Shown: positions 15,165 through 23,324 of the stretch, piece by piece | Numbering within the stretch: the first letter of the stretch is position 1 | How the letters are laid out: every line of letters starts with the position of its first letter | From: Bradyrhizobium sp. CCH5-F6 | Lineage (GTDB): Bacteria; Pseudomonadota; Alphaproteobacteria; Rhizobiales; Xanthobacteraceae | Direction: 5' to 3' | NCBI RefSeq assembly: GCF_001556045.1 | Contig: NZ_LSIC01000110.1 | Location: 1-31,737 of the forward strand | DNA: 31,737 nucleotides | The notes under the pieces: model-generated | The model's input: the letters and a program-made list of their open reading frames with translations, nothing else | What the model was told of the DNA's origin: nothing | The model's database searches: none | Translations under genes and position numbers: made by a program

Positions 15165-16223
15165 TTACGCCGCCGCGATGCGGCGGAAGCCGTTCCACAT
15201 CGCGGTTGCGGCGCCCGAGGTCAGCACCGGCAGGACGCGCGTGTCCTGATAGTTGCCGTTGAGCGAGACGCGGGGCAGCGCGGTCATGTGGCCGGCGTTC
15301 TCCGCGAACAGCATGCCGGGCCGTGTCGTCACCGCGGTCTTGAAGCCGGCGGATGCGGCAAGGGCGAATTCGCGCGCGCCCGCGGCGTCGCGGTCGCCAT
15401 AGGGATAGGCGAGGTGCAGCACGGGGCGATCCAGCACCTGCTCGATCCGTGCGCGGCTCGTGGCGATCTCCTGCGCGGCGATGTCTTCGGCCAGCTTGGC
15501 GAGGTTGCAATGGCTGACGCTATGCGCGCCGATCGTGACCAGCGGGTCGGCGGCAAAGCTCTTCAGCTCGGCCCAGGACAGGCAGAGGCTCCGGCACAGC
15601 GCTTCCATGTCGACGTGGTGCGTCGCGCAGAGCGCTTCGATCTCCCGCTTGAGATCGTGTTCGCCCGGCAGCGCGCGCAGCCAGTCGTGCAGGCGGTCGA
15701 ACGCTGCCTGCTTGGCCACCGGCGTCGTCGCATCGAGCCGCAGCTCGGAATTGCCGATTCTGACGTCGATCTGCTCGGCTTTGGCGATCACGGCCTCCAG
15801 CGCCGTCCACCACAATCGTCCGGTGCCGTCGGCGAAATCGCTCGCGACGTAGACTGCGAGAGGCGCGTCAAATTCGCGCAGCACCGGCAGTGCATAGTCG
15901 AGATTGTCGCGATAGCCGTCGTCGAGGGTGAAGGCCGCGAAGCGGCGATCGAACCGGCCTTGCACCAGCCGCTCGTGCAGCTCGTCCATGCTGACGATGT
16001 CGATGTCGCGCGAGCGCAAATGGCACAGCGTCGCGCGCAGGAATTCGGGGGTGACTTCGAGATGCCGGTTCGGCTGGAACGCGGCCTCGCGGGCCGGCCG
16101 CACATGGTGCAGCATGAAGATGGCGCCGACGCCCGACAAAAGCGGGCGCAACAGGTGGTGCGCCCCGCTGAAATAGAGTGCTCCCAGCCCGGCGCGGATG
16201 ACGTTGTTACGCAGTTGTTTCAT
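15165..16223 (-). CDS. Polysaccharide deacetylase (NodB homology, CE4) family protein
   Basis: A 352-residue protein with the NodB/CE4 fold, which removes N- or O-acetyl groups from sugars such as GlcNAc in peptidoglycan, chitooligosaccharide or exopolysaccharide. Metal and catalytic motifs are visible: motif 1 FTLDDGYRDN (Asp101-Asp102), motif 2 GAHSVSHCNL with His234 and His238, and motif 3 LAYPYG at 271-276. The N-terminus has only a short hydrophobic patch near 10-35 (LGALYFSGAHHLLRPLLSGVGAIFM), so a membrane anchor or uncleaved signal is possible. It is divergent from the OmpA-family gene. It is not NodB itself: it lies outside any nod genes. Confidence 0.88.
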   Translation of the reverse strand: MKQLRNNVIRAGLGALYFSGAHHLLRPLLSGVGAIFMLHHVRPAREAAFQPNRHLEVTPEFLRATLCHLRSRDIDIVSMDELHERLVQGRFDRRFAAFTLDDGYRDNLDYALPVLREFDAPLAVYVASDFADGTGRLWWTALEAVIAKAEQIDVRIGNSELRLDATTPVAKQAAFDRLHDWLRALPGEHDLKREIEALCATHHVDMEALCRSLCLSWAELKSFAADPLVTIGAHSVSHCNLAKLAEDIAAQEIATSRARIEQVLDRPVLHLAYPYGDRDAAGAREFALAASAGFKTAVTTRPGMLFAENAGHMTALPRVSLNGNYQDTRVLPVLTSGAATAMWNGFRRIAAA

Positions 16224-16387
16224 GACCGGCCGGGGGACTCTGGCATTCCGTCCTCAACTTACGGAGGAACCCTTGAAGAAAAAGTTATTCCGATTGTCCA
16301 GGCCGGGCCTTCGGAATGGCACCATTTCCGGTTTGACAGCCTGCCAAGGGTTTGTTTTGTCTCCGTTTCCAGAGTTCGGGTCGTCGA

Positions 16388-17782
16388 ATGCAGAAGCTTT
16401 TCAGGTGGGCCAGCAAATGGTGGCCGGGGCTGATCCCCCTGGCCGTCATGTGGGGATTTGCGGCCTGGAATAATACCTTACCGGTTGAGGCCGATTTGTC
16501 GGCCCGCAGCTCGGCTGCGCTGAAGAATACCGTTTTGGACAAGACCCGGATCGCGGTCGATGGCCGCGACGTCGGCCTGGCCGCGGACGCCTTCTCCGAG
16601 GAGGGTCGCCGCGACGCCGTGATGGCGGTCGAGACCGTGCCCGGCGTCCGCCTGGTCGACGACCGGACCCGCCTTGTTCCTGAGGCCAAGCCCTTCGTCT
16701 GGAATGCCGAGCGCGACGTGGTGCGCGTGACGCTGTCGGGCTCCGCGCCCCTGCCGTCGATGAAGGCCCGGCTGACCGAGGCCGCCCGCAAGGAAGTCGG
16801 CGGCGTCGAGGTGGCCGACCAGATGGGGCTGGCGCGCGGTGCGCCGCCGCGGTTCGAGGCGGCCGCGATGCTGTTGCTGGATCAGATCGGCAAGCTCAAG
16901 GACGGCAAGATCACGATAACGGACACCAAGGTCAATCTGTCGGGCATGGCGCGCGAGCTCGGCGGCCGCGAGGCGATCGCGGCCGCGCTGAAGAACCTGC
17001 CCGAGGGTTTCTCGATTGCCGCCAACGAGATCAAGGCTCCGCCCTATATCTTCCAAGCCTACAAGGACCCGGTGGCCGCGACGGTGACGCTGACCGGCTA
17101 TGTTCCCGACAACAACGTCCATGCCGCGATCGCCACCAGCGCCTCGCGGAAGTTCTTCACCGAGAAGGTCGTCGACAATCTCAAGGCCAGCATCGGCGCA
17201 CCCGGCTCCTTCAACACGGCGGTCGTCGCAGCACTCGGCGCGCTGTCGCGGCTGTCGACCGGGACGCTCGTCGTCTCCGACCGCGAGGTGAAGCTGTCAG
17301 GCGATGCGCTGTACGAAGGGGCCGCCAACGACATCCGCGCAGGCCTCGGCAAGGACTTTCCGAAGAACTGGCAGTACAAGCCGGAGATCACGGTGAAGCC
17401 GGCGGCAGGCCCGGTCGACGGCACCGTCTGCCAGCAACTGTTCTCGGAGCTCCTGACCAAGGGCAAGATCCGCTTCGCGACCAAGCGCGCGGACATCGAC
17501 CCTGACTCGGCCGGCATCCTCGATCGTCTCATCGAGACGGCGCTGCGCTGCCCCACCACCAATATCGAGGTCGTCGGGCATACCGACGCCGATGGCGAGG
17601 ACGCCTTCAACCAGGCTCTCTCGGAAAAGCGAGCGCAGGCGGTGATCGACTATCTGGTCAAGGCCGGCCTGCCTGCCAGCCGCTTCACCGCGGTTGGCCA
17701 TGGCAGCACGCAGCCCGTCGCCGGCAACGACACCGATGAAGGCAAGGCGCAGAACCGCCGCATCGAATTTCTGGTGAGGTGA
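16388..17782 (+). CDS. OmpA-family protein with tandem BON-like repeats
   Basis: A 464-residue envelope protein. Residues 13-27 form one hydrophobic segment that looks like an uncleaved membrane anchor. Two tandem units of about 118 residues follow, near 112-230 and 231-340; each has VTLSG or VTLTG, a middle region with GAP, a helix with L..L..G, then TITDTKVNLSG or VVSDREVKLSG. Residues 350-464 form an OmpA/MotB peptidoglycan-binding domain with VVGHTDADG, NQALSEKRAQAV and the closing AQNRRIEF. The layout recalls mycobacterial OmpATb/ArfA (BON plus OmpA). The start at 16388 removes a poor TTG extension. Translation is coupled to the next gene (GTGA overlap). Role in envelope stability is inferred. 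Confidence 0.85.
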   Translation: MQKLFRWASKWWPGLIPLAVMWGFAAWNNTLPVEADLSARSSAALKNTVLDKTRIAVDGRDVGLAADAFSEEGRRDAVMAVETVPGVRLVDDRTRLVPEAKPFVWNAERDVVRVTLSGSAPLPSMKARLTEAARKEVGGVEVADQMGLARGAPPRFEAAAMLLLDQIGKLKDGKITITDTKVNLSGMARELGGREAIAAALKNLPEGFSIAANEIKAPPYIFQAYKDPVAATVTLTGYVPDNNVHAAIATSASRKFFTEKVVDNLKASIGAPGSFNTAVVAALGALSRLSTGTLVVSDREVKLSGDALYEGAANDIRAGLGKDFPKNWQYKPEITVKPAAGPVDGTVCQQLFSELLTKGKIRFATKRADIDPDSAGILDRLIETALRCPTTNIEVVGHTDADGEDAFNQALSEKRAQAVIDYLVKAGLPASRFTAVGHGSTQPVAGNDTDEGKAQNRRIEFLVR

Positions 17783-17784
17783 CG

Positions 17785-18081
17785 ATGCCCTATCTCGTCT
17801 CGTTCCATCTGGGCTGGCTGATCGGCTCGCTGCTGCTCGGCTTCTGCATGGGCTGGATCTCGGTTGTCCAGCGCGGCAACGGCACCTCGAAAGTGACCGC
17901 GCGGTGGCTCGCCGCGCTTGCCGTGGGTCTCGTCGCGGCTTCGTTCACCCATGTGGTCCCCGGCCGTTTTGGCTATTGGCTCGATCTCGGCCTGATCATG
18001 TTCGCGTGCTACCTCGTCGGTTGCACCATCGGCGCCTGGCTGCGCGACCGGGTGGTCTCGCGCAGCATGCGGGCCGGCTGA
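17785..18081 (+). CDS. Small membrane protein coupled to the OmpA-family gene
   Basis: A 98-residue protein with three predicted membrane segments: residues about 8-25 (LGWLIGSLLLGFCMGWIS), 42-58 and 64-87. The loop between the first and second is basic and polar, and the last residues RDRVVSRSMRAG are positively charged, so the C-terminus is probably cytoplasmic. The start could be GTG at 17779, overlapping the previous stop as GTGA, or ATG at 17785; AGG lies 6 nt before the latter. No family was recognised. The coupling to an OmpA-type protein suggests that the two form an envelope complex. Confidence 0.7.
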   Translation: MPYLVSFHLGWLIGSLLLGFCMGWISVVQRGNGTSKVTARWLAALAVGLVAASFTHVVPGRFGYWLDLGLIMFACYLVGCTIGAWLRDRVVSRSMRAG

Positions 18082-18142
18082 GGCTCGCCACCAAACCCCT
18101 CTTGTCCAGACAGACGCGCGTAAGCGGCCCATGACGTCCGGC

Positions 18143-18172
18143 TTGACAATAATACGTACGTATTATTCCGCT
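18143..18172 (+). promoter_or_regulatory. tetR-dehalogenase promoter with perfect 20-bp palindrome
   Basis: AATAATACGTACGTATTATT at 18148-18167 is identical to its reverse complement over all 20 bases, and so is typical of a TetR-family operator. It begins at the last base of TTGACA (18143-18148), so a bound repressor would cover the promoter. The AT-rich palindrome stands out from the GC-rich surroundings. The gene's ATG is only 6 nt after it, so the message would be leaderless or have a very short leader. Confidence 0.8.
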
Positions 18173-18173
18173 C

Positions 18174-18764
18174 ATGCCCAAGCCTTCAAACAAAGACGCC
18201 ATCCTCGATGCCGGCCTCAAGGTCATGTTCCGGACCGGCTATCACGGCACCAGCGTGCGCGACGTCACCGCCGCGGCGGGCGCGCCGCAGGGGTCGTTCA
18301 CCAATCATTTCCGCTCCAAGGAAGCGTTCGCCTCGGAAGTGCTGAATCGCTACTTCGAGATCACCAAGGGATTGGTCGCGGAGGCCCTTGAAGACGACTC
18401 GCTGACCCCGCGGGCGCGGCTCAGGCGCTACCTCGACATCATCACCGGACGGCTCGAAGCCGACGGCTACGGACGCGGTTGCCTGATCGGCGATCTCAGC
18501 TTGGAAGCGGCCGGCAGCAGCGAGATGCTGCGCAGCCGCCTTGGCGAAATCTTTGCCGAATGGCGCATGCCCTTCGCCGCCTGCATCCGCGAGGCGCAAG
18601 CAAGCGGCGAGATCGATTCCGAATTCGAGCCTGAGGAGCTCGCCGACTTCCTGCTCGCGTCCTGGCAGGGCGCGATCCTGCGGATGAAAGTCGACCGCAC
18701 GCCTCGGGCGCTCGAGCGCTTCAAGACCATCGCCTTCAAAACCGTCTTCAGGGAGCCGACATGA
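18174..18764 (+). CDS. TetR-family transcriptional regulator of the haloalkane dehalogenase operon
   Basis: A 196-residue regulator. Residues 5-55 form the TetR helix-turn-helix (ILDAGLKVMFRTGYHGTSVR, then DVTAAAGAPQGSFTNHF, RSKEAF). The C-terminal part has RGCLIGDLSLEAAG around residue 101-114, with Cys103. This matches the motif of NemR/AcuR-type repressors, where a Cys in this place senses electrophiles; whether it does so here is inference. The palindrome over its own promoter suggests autorepression. Its stop overlaps the dehalogenase start as ATGA, so the pair is one transcript. A TetR regulator (DhaR) is known to control dhaA in Rhodococcus, from memory. Confidence 0.9.
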   Translation: MPKPSNKDAILDAGLKVMFRTGYHGTSVRDVTAAAGAPQGSFTNHFRSKEAFASEVLNRYFEITKGLVAEALEDDSLTPRARLRRYLDIITGRLEADGYGRGCLIGDLSLEAAGSSEMLRSRLGEIFAEWRMPFAACIREAQASGEIDSEFEPEELADFLLASWQGAILRMKVDRTPRALERFKTIAFKTVFREPT

Positions 18765-19666
18765 GCCAGCAAGCCGAGATCCAGATTCGCAGCGCGTCCG
18801 TGCTGGGAAGCACGATGGCCTATCGCGAGACGGGCGCGCAGGATGCGCCGGTCGCGCTCTTCCTTCACGGCAATCCGACGTCGTCGCACATCTGGCGAAA
18901 CATTTTGCCGCTGGTCGCGCCGGTGGCACATTGCATTGCGCCCGATCTCATCGGCTTCGGCCGGTCCGGCAAGCCCGATATCGCCTACCGCTTCTTCGAC
19001 CATGTCCGTTATCTCGACGCGCTGATCGAACAGCTCGGCATCAATTCGGCTTATCTCGTTGCGCAGGATTGGGGCACCGCGCTTGCATTTCATCTCGCCG
19101 CGCGCCGACCGGACTTCGTGCGTGGCCTTGCCTTCATGGAGTTCATCCGGCCGATGCCGACCTGGCAGGACTTCCATCAGGTCGAAGCAGCGCGCGACAC
19201 GTTCCGCAAATTCAGGACGCCGGGCGAGGGCGAGGCGATGATCCTGCAGGCGAACGCTTTCGTCGAACGCGTGCTGCCCGGCGGGATCATGCGCAGCCTG
19301 AGCGAAGACGAGATGGCACCTTATCGCGCACCCTTTCCGACGCCGGCGAGCCGCCGTCCGGTTCTGGCCTTCCCGCGTGAACTGCCGATCGCGGGCGAGC
19401 CCGCCGATGTCCATCAAGCGCTGCAATCGGCTCATGCATTGCTGAAGGCGTCCACATATCCGAAGCTGCTGTTCGCGGGCGAGCCGGGGGCGGTGGTCGC
19501 TCCGGAATTTGCCGAGACGTTTGCGGCCTCGCTGCAGCACTGCGCACTCGTCCGCCTCGGTCATGGCCGGCACTACCTCCAGGAAGATCACCCCGAGGGG
19601 ATCGGCCGTTCCGTGGCCGGCTGGATCGCCGGCATCGAGGCGGTGCGTCCGCAGCTTGCGGCCTGA
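18761..19666 (+). CDS. dbjA: Haloalkane dehalogenase, DbjA-like, subfamily II
   Basis: An alpha/beta-hydrolase that replaces a halogen on alkanes by hydroxyl, giving alcohol, halide and proton. It has 301 residues. The catalytic pentad of subfamily II is complete: nucleophile Asp103 in AQDWG, base His271 in HYLQED, acid Glu127 in AFMEF, and the halide-holding Asn38 (HGNPTSS) and Trp104. Almost the whole sequence matches what I recall of Bradyrhizobium DbjA, but nine residues are missing after TWQDFH, near residue 140, where DbjA has its extra loop; this fits His271 here versus His280 and length 301 versus 310. Cytoplasmic. Translationally coupled to the TetR regulator and followed closely by the SelW-like gene. 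Activity is supported by the intact pentad. Confidence 0.93.
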   Translation: MSQQAEIQIRSASVLGSTMAYRETGAQDAPVALFLHGNPTSSHIWRNILPLVAPVAHCIAPDLIGFGRSGKPDIAYRFFDHVRYLDALIEQLGINSAYLVAQDWGTALAFHLAARRPDFVRGLAFMEFIRPMPTWQDFHQVEAARDTFRKFRTPGEGEAMILQANAFVERVLPGGIMRSLSEDEMAPYRAPFPTPASRRPVLAFPRELPIAGEPADVHQALQSAHALLKASTYPKLLFAGEPGAVVAPEFAETFAASLQHCALVRLGHGRHYLQEDHPEGIGRSVAGWIAGIEAVRPQLAA

Positions 19667-19677
19667 CGGAGGATGCG

Positions 19678-19905
19678 ATGTCGGACGTGACCATCATCTA
19701 TTGCCGGCCGTGCGGCTATGAGAAGCGCGCCAGGGAGGCGGCCGCAGCGCTGCACCGGCAGCTGGGGCTGGACGCCAATCTCGTCCCCGGCAAGGGCGGC
19801 GTTTTCCAGGTCAAGCTTGGTGACCGGATCGTCGCCAGCCGCAGCAAGGGCTATTTTCCTGACGGCGACGACATCGTCGCGGCCGTCAGCGCCGCGCAGG
19901 GCTGA
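19678..19905 (+). CDS. SelW/SelT/SelH (Rdx) family selenoprotein homologue, Cys form
   Basis: A 75-residue thioredoxin-like protein of the Rdx (SelW-type) family. It starts MSDVTIIYCRPCGYEKRARE; Cys9 and Cys12 form the CXXC redox motif, with Cys at the site that is Sec in animal selenoprotein W. The remainder LVPGKGGVFQVKLGDRIVAS and KGYFPDGDDI is characteristic of the family. Function in bacteria is unclear; a thiol redox role is likely. It begins 11 bp after the dehalogenase stop and may be cotranscribed. Confidence 0.85.
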   Translation: MSDVTIIYCRPCGYEKRAREAAAALHRQLGLDANLVPGKGGVFQVKLGDRIVASRSKGYFPDGDDIVAAVSAAQG

Positions 19906-19923
19906 GCGGGGAGGGCTTTTGCG

Positions 19924-20355
19924 ATGTCGATTGTCTGGACCGATGATCTCGCCGGGATCGACTGGGACGAGCTATCCGAGCTCTATCGCATCGCCCCGCT
20001 CGGCAACAAGGCGCCGGGCGATCTTGCGCTGGTATTCCGCAACAGCATGTATCGCGCCTTCGCCAGGGAGGACCGCCGCATCGTTGGCGCAGGGCGCGTG
20101 CTGGCCGACGGCCGCGACTGCGCCTATCTGTGCGATGTCGCCGTACACCCGGACAGCCAGGGGCAAGGTCTTGGCCGCGAGGTCATCGAGCGCCTGCTGG
20201 TGCGTTGCCGCGGCCATCGCAAGATCATCCTCTACGCCGTCCCGGGCAAGGAAGGGTTTTACGAGCGTCTCGGCTTCCGGCGGATGACCACCGCCATGGC
20301 CATCTTCGACGATCAGGCCGGCGCTTATCGCCGCGGCTATTTGACCGCGCCTTGA
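19924..20355 (+). CDS. GNAT-family N-acetyltransferase
   Basis: A 143-residue acyl-CoA-dependent acetyltransferase. Motif A, which binds the pyrophosphate of acetyl-CoA, is VHPDSQGQGLGREVIERLL at 74-92; the beta strand before it (CAYLCDVAV) and the late motif GFYERLGFRRM complete the fold. The acceptor could be an amine of a small molecule or protein and cannot be told from sequence. The ATG at 19924 follows the SelW-like stop by 18 bp with GGGAGGG ahead, so it likely ends the tetR-dbjA transcript. Confidence 0.86.
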   Translation: MSIVWTDDLAGIDWDELSELYRIAPLGNKAPGDLALVFRNSMYRAFAREDRRIVGAGRVLADGRDCAYLCDVAVHPDSQGQGLGREVIERLLVRCRGHRKIILYAVPGKEGFYERLGFRRMTTAMAIFDDQAGAYRRGYLTAP

Positions 20356-20780
20356 GGCCGCGCCCGGTGCCCGCAGTCTTCCGGTGCATCGAAAAGCCAT
20401 GAACAATGCTTGAGGAGCCCCCTCTTTCAACATGTGGGCGGCGCTCATAGATTGACGTCGGCCTAAGGCGTGACGGAACATTGTGCGGCCGAAATCATCA
20501 AAACTTCATGGCGCCTGCGCAGGATTGCCATGGAGATTCGCGTCAGCCCTCCCGCCGAAGGCGCCAAACCGTGCATCAGGAGCCCATCACCCTGCCTAAA
20601 ATATTGAAGGCACGTGTTTTTGTTCGAATTGGCGAATTCCACTTCGCCCGAAAACGCGCTAGTGGAGGGGCAGGGGGCATGCGCGATGCCGGAGCCGGCG
20701 GCGAAGGTTCGTTGAGTGCCTGTGCGTCGTCCGCCTGTCTGCCGGCCACCCTGGCCGCTGAAGCGTTGTTCGAGGTCTAG
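20356..20780. other. 425-bp spacer before the UPF0104 gene
   Basis: No gene was accepted here. An open frame on the plus strand (20481-20780) has no ribosome-binding site and no recognisable product. A palindrome CCTGCGCAGG lies at 20514-20523. The spacer should carry the terminator of the GNAT transcript and the promoter of the downstream gene, but neither is clear. No Pho-box-like sequence was noticed. Confidence 0.45.
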
Positions 20781-21836
20781 ATGCTGGAAGCCATACGCAG
20801 GGCGACGTCGTTTCTGCGCCAGAAGCAAATCCTGCATAAGCTTGGAGTTGTGATCAGCATCGCGGTCATCGGCATCGCTTGCTATGTGCTCTATCACATG
20901 CTGCGCGGCATCGACTTCAACGAGGTCCTCGAAGCGATCAAGAGCACCGAGCCGAGCCAGATTGCGATGGCGGCGCTGTTCGTCACTGCGGGCTACTTCA
21001 CCCTGACCTTCTACGACCTCTTCGCCACGCGCGCGATCGGTCATGCCCATGTGCCCTATCGCATCAACGCGCTTGCGGCCTTCACCAGCTATTCGATCGG
21101 CCACAATGTCGGCGCCAGCGTCTTCACCGGCGGCGCGGTGCGCTACCGCATCTACTCGGCCTATGGGCTGAATGCGATCGACGTCGCAAAAATCTGCTTT
21201 CTCGCCGGCCTTACTTTCTGGCTGGGCAATGCCGCCGTGCTCGGCCTCGGAATCGCCTACCATCCTGAGGCCGCGGCCTCGATCGACCAGCTGCCGCCCT
21301 GGCTGAACCGGGCACTGGCCCTGATGATCATCGTGGCGCTGGTCGGCTACGTGGTCTGGGTCTGGACCCAGCCGCGGGTGGTCGGCCGCGGCCCCTGGAC
21401 CGTGGTGCTGCCGGGCGGCCCGCTGACGCTGCTCCAGATCGCGATCGGCATCGTCGATCTCGGGTTCTGCGCGCTGGCGATGTACGTGCTGGTCCCGGAC
21501 GAGCCCAATCTCGGTTTCGTCGTGGTCGCGGTAATCTTCGTCTCGGCGACCCTGCTCGGCTTCGCCAGCCATTCGCCGGGGGGGCTCGGCGTGTTTGACG
21601 CCGCCATGCTGGTCGGCCTCTGGCAGATGGACCGGGAGGAGCTTCTGGGCGGCATGCTGCTGTTCCGCGTGCTCTATTATCTGGCGCCCTTCGTCCTATC
21701 TGTAATCTTGCTGACGCTTCGCGAAATTATCATCGGCGCGCGATCGAAGCGGTTGCATCAGGCGGCGCTCAAGCTGGACCCAGGCCCGGCGCCTGAAGCC
21801 GCCTATGTGAGAGAGCGCAGCGACAGCGGCGCCTGA
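20781..21836 (+). CDS. UPF0104 / lysylphosphatidylglycerol synthase-type transmembrane protein
   Basis: A 351-residue inner-membrane protein with about eight hydrophobic segments. It matches the flippase-like transmembrane domain of MprF and the YbhN/UPF0104 proteins: SYSIGHNVGASVFTGGAVRYR near residue 108 and FASHSPGGLGVFDAAML near 258 are family marks. The cytoplasmic synthase domain of full MprF is absent. Related stand-alone proteins are thought to move lipids, but the role is not shown here. It lies 46 bp before phoR on the same strand and may be expressed with it. The ATG follows GAGG closely. Confidence 0.83.
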   Translation: MLEAIRRATSFLRQKQILHKLGVVISIAVIGIACYVLYHMLRGIDFNEVLEAIKSTEPSQIAMAALFVTAGYFTLTFYDLFATRAIGHAHVPYRINALAAFTSYSIGHNVGASVFTGGAVRYRIYSAYGLNAIDVAKICFLAGLTFWLGNAAVLGLGIAYHPEAAASIDQLPPWLNRALALMIIVALVGYVVWVWTQPRVVGRGPWTVVLPGGPLTLLQIAIGIVDLGFCALAMYVLVPDEPNLGFVVVAVIFVSATLLGFASHSPGGLGVFDAAMLVGLWQMDREELLGGMLLFRVLYYLAPFVLSVILLTLREIIIGARSKRLHQAALKLDPGPAPEAAYVRERSDSGA

Positions 21837-21882
21837 CCGGTGCCGGGTCCTTAGGACAAGCCCCCAGGAGAAGCCTGCCCCG

Positions 21883-23181
21883 ATGGCGATCGACGCCCCA
21901 TCTTCTCCCCCCGCCCAGCCCTGGTCCGACCGGCTGCGGCACTCGACCGTCATTCTGATCGCCGCGGCGCTGGCGCTGTCCGTCGTGGTGTCGCTCGGCG
22001 AATTGGCGGCGCTGCACGCCGCAATCGTGTTCCTCTGCATCGCGGCGGCTGCCCTGATCCCCTGGCGCCTGCACGATCCCGCCGCCTCCCGCGACGACGT
22101 CAGGCGCATCAACCCGGTCGAGAGCGCGGCGGTGGCCGCGGTGGTTGCCGGCATGCCGGATCCGGCGGTCCTGCTCGACCGCGCCGGCCGCGTCATCCAC
22201 CTCAACGCCGCGGCGGCCCAGCTCGCGCCGGCGCTGCGCAGGAACGAGCTCGCCCAATTCGCGCTGCGCTCGCCGGAGATCATCACGGCGCTGCGCGAGG
22301 CGATCGCGACCACCGAGCCGCGGCGCGCGACCTATCTCGACCATGTTCCGGTCGATCGCTGGATGGAGCTCATGATCACGCCGGTGCCGGTGCCCACCAG
22401 CTTCGGCGGCGCCGACAAATGCATGCTGATGACCTTCCACGACCAGACGCCACTGCGCCGGGTCGAGGAGATGCGCGCCGACTTCGTCGCCAATGCCAGC
22501 CACGAGCTGCGCACGCCGCTGGCCGCGCTGTCGGGGTTCATCGATACGCTCCAGGGTCAGGCCAAGGACGATCCCAAGGCGCGCGAGCGCTTCCTCGGCA
22601 TCATGCACAACCAGGCCACCCGCATGGCGCGCCTGATCGACGATCTGCTGTCGCTGTCGCGGGTCGAGCTGTCGGCCCATGTCCGGCCCGACACGCTGGT
22701 CGACCTGCTGCCGATCATCCGCCAGGTCGCCGACGGGCTCGAACCGCTGGCGCGCGAGCGCCAGGTCGAGGTCGAGCTCCATCTGCCGGAGGCGCCGGTG
22801 ATGATCGCGGGAGACCGCGAGGAGTTGCTCCGCCTGTTCGAGAACCTGATCGAGAACGCGCTCAAATACGGCGCCTCCGGCGGACGCGTCATCGTGTCGC
22901 TGACGTCGAGCACGGCCGCTGATGGAGCTCAGGAAATCCGGGTCCTGGTCCGCGATTTCGGCCCCGGCATCGCGCCCGAGCACCTGCCCCGGCTCACCGA
23001 GCGCTTCTACCGGGTGGACGTCGGCGACAGCCGCTCGCAAGGCGGGACCGGGCTCGGATTATCGCTGGTGAAACATATTCTTAACCGTCATCGGGGCCGG
23101 CTTCTGATCGAGAGCGTGCCCCGGCAGGGCGCCACTTTCACGGCCTGTTTTCCCCAGGTGAAGAATTCGGCATTGACTTAA
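21883..23181 (+). CDS. phoR: Phosphate-sensing histidine kinase PhoR
   Basis: Inner-membrane sensor kinase that phosphorylates PhoB when phosphate is scarce. It has 432 residues. Two membrane segments are at about 22-38 and 44-62, with only a short loop between, as in PhoR. A PAS-like region spans about 88-190 ([20 protein letters not shown]). The H box is [19 protein letters not shown] with His207; the N box is [10 protein letters not shown]; the G boxes are [11 protein letters not shown] and [12 protein letters not shown]. Position directly before pstS makes it PhoR, not a general kinase. It is read separately from pstS, which has its own Pho-box-like promoter. Confidence 0.93.
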   Translation: MAIDAPSSPPAQPWSDRLRHSTVILIAAALALSVVVSLGELAALHAAIVFLCIAAAALIPWRLHDPAASRDDVRRINPVESAAVAAVVAGMPDPAVLLDRAGRVIHLNAAAAQLAPALRRNELAQFALRSPEIITALREAIATTEPRRATYLDHVPVDRWMELMITPVPVPTSFGGADKCMLMTFHDQTPLRRVEEMRADFVANASHELRTPLAALSGFIDTLQGQAKDDPKARERFLGIMHNQATRMARLIDDLLSLSRVELSAHVRPDTLVDLLPIIRQVADGLEPLARERQVEVELHLPEAPVMIAGDREELLRLFENLIENALKYGASGGRVIVSLTSSTAADGAQEIRVLVRDFGPGIAPEHLPRLTERFYRVDVGDSRSQGGTGLGLSLVKHILNRHRGRLLIESVPRQGATFTACFPQVKNSALT

Positions 23182-23218
23182 AGCTCAATGATTTCAATCG
23201 CTTGTCCGCGTCATCCAG

Positions 23219-23236
23219 CTGTCACGAAACCTTCGT
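23219..23236 (+). promoter_or_regulatory. Putative Pho box before pstS
   Basis: CTGTCAC-GAAA-CCTTCGT follows the 7-4-7 layout of PhoB half-sites. The first half matches the CTGTCAY consensus fully; the second matches at only three or four positions, so one half-site is weak. It ends 88 nt upstream of the pstS start, in the phoR-pstS gap, where a PhoB site is expected. Confidence 0.5.
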
Positions 23237-23324
23237 AAAAGCACAGCCGACCGCTCCTAAACGGGCGGCGCGGGGAGCGCGATCGGGCGCGGATGGCGCT
23301 TCGCTCCCCTGTATGGAGACCAGC

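Noticed and set aside
14609..16433. Long plus-strand open frames opposite the SDR and deacetylase genes
   Set aside because: They are shadows of the two minus-strand genes, whose catalytic motifs are complete.
16198..16473. TTG-started plus-strand open frame after GGAGGAACCC
   Set aside because: It overlaps the start of the OmpA-family gene in another frame, and its translation has no domain or hydrophobic pattern.
20481..20780. 99-codon plus-strand open frame ending just before the UPF0104 gene
   Set aside because: Uneven composition, no ribosome-binding site and no known fold.
23202..23324. Longer PstS start
   Set aside because: It would put 41 charged residues before the signal peptide and would cover the Pho-box region.
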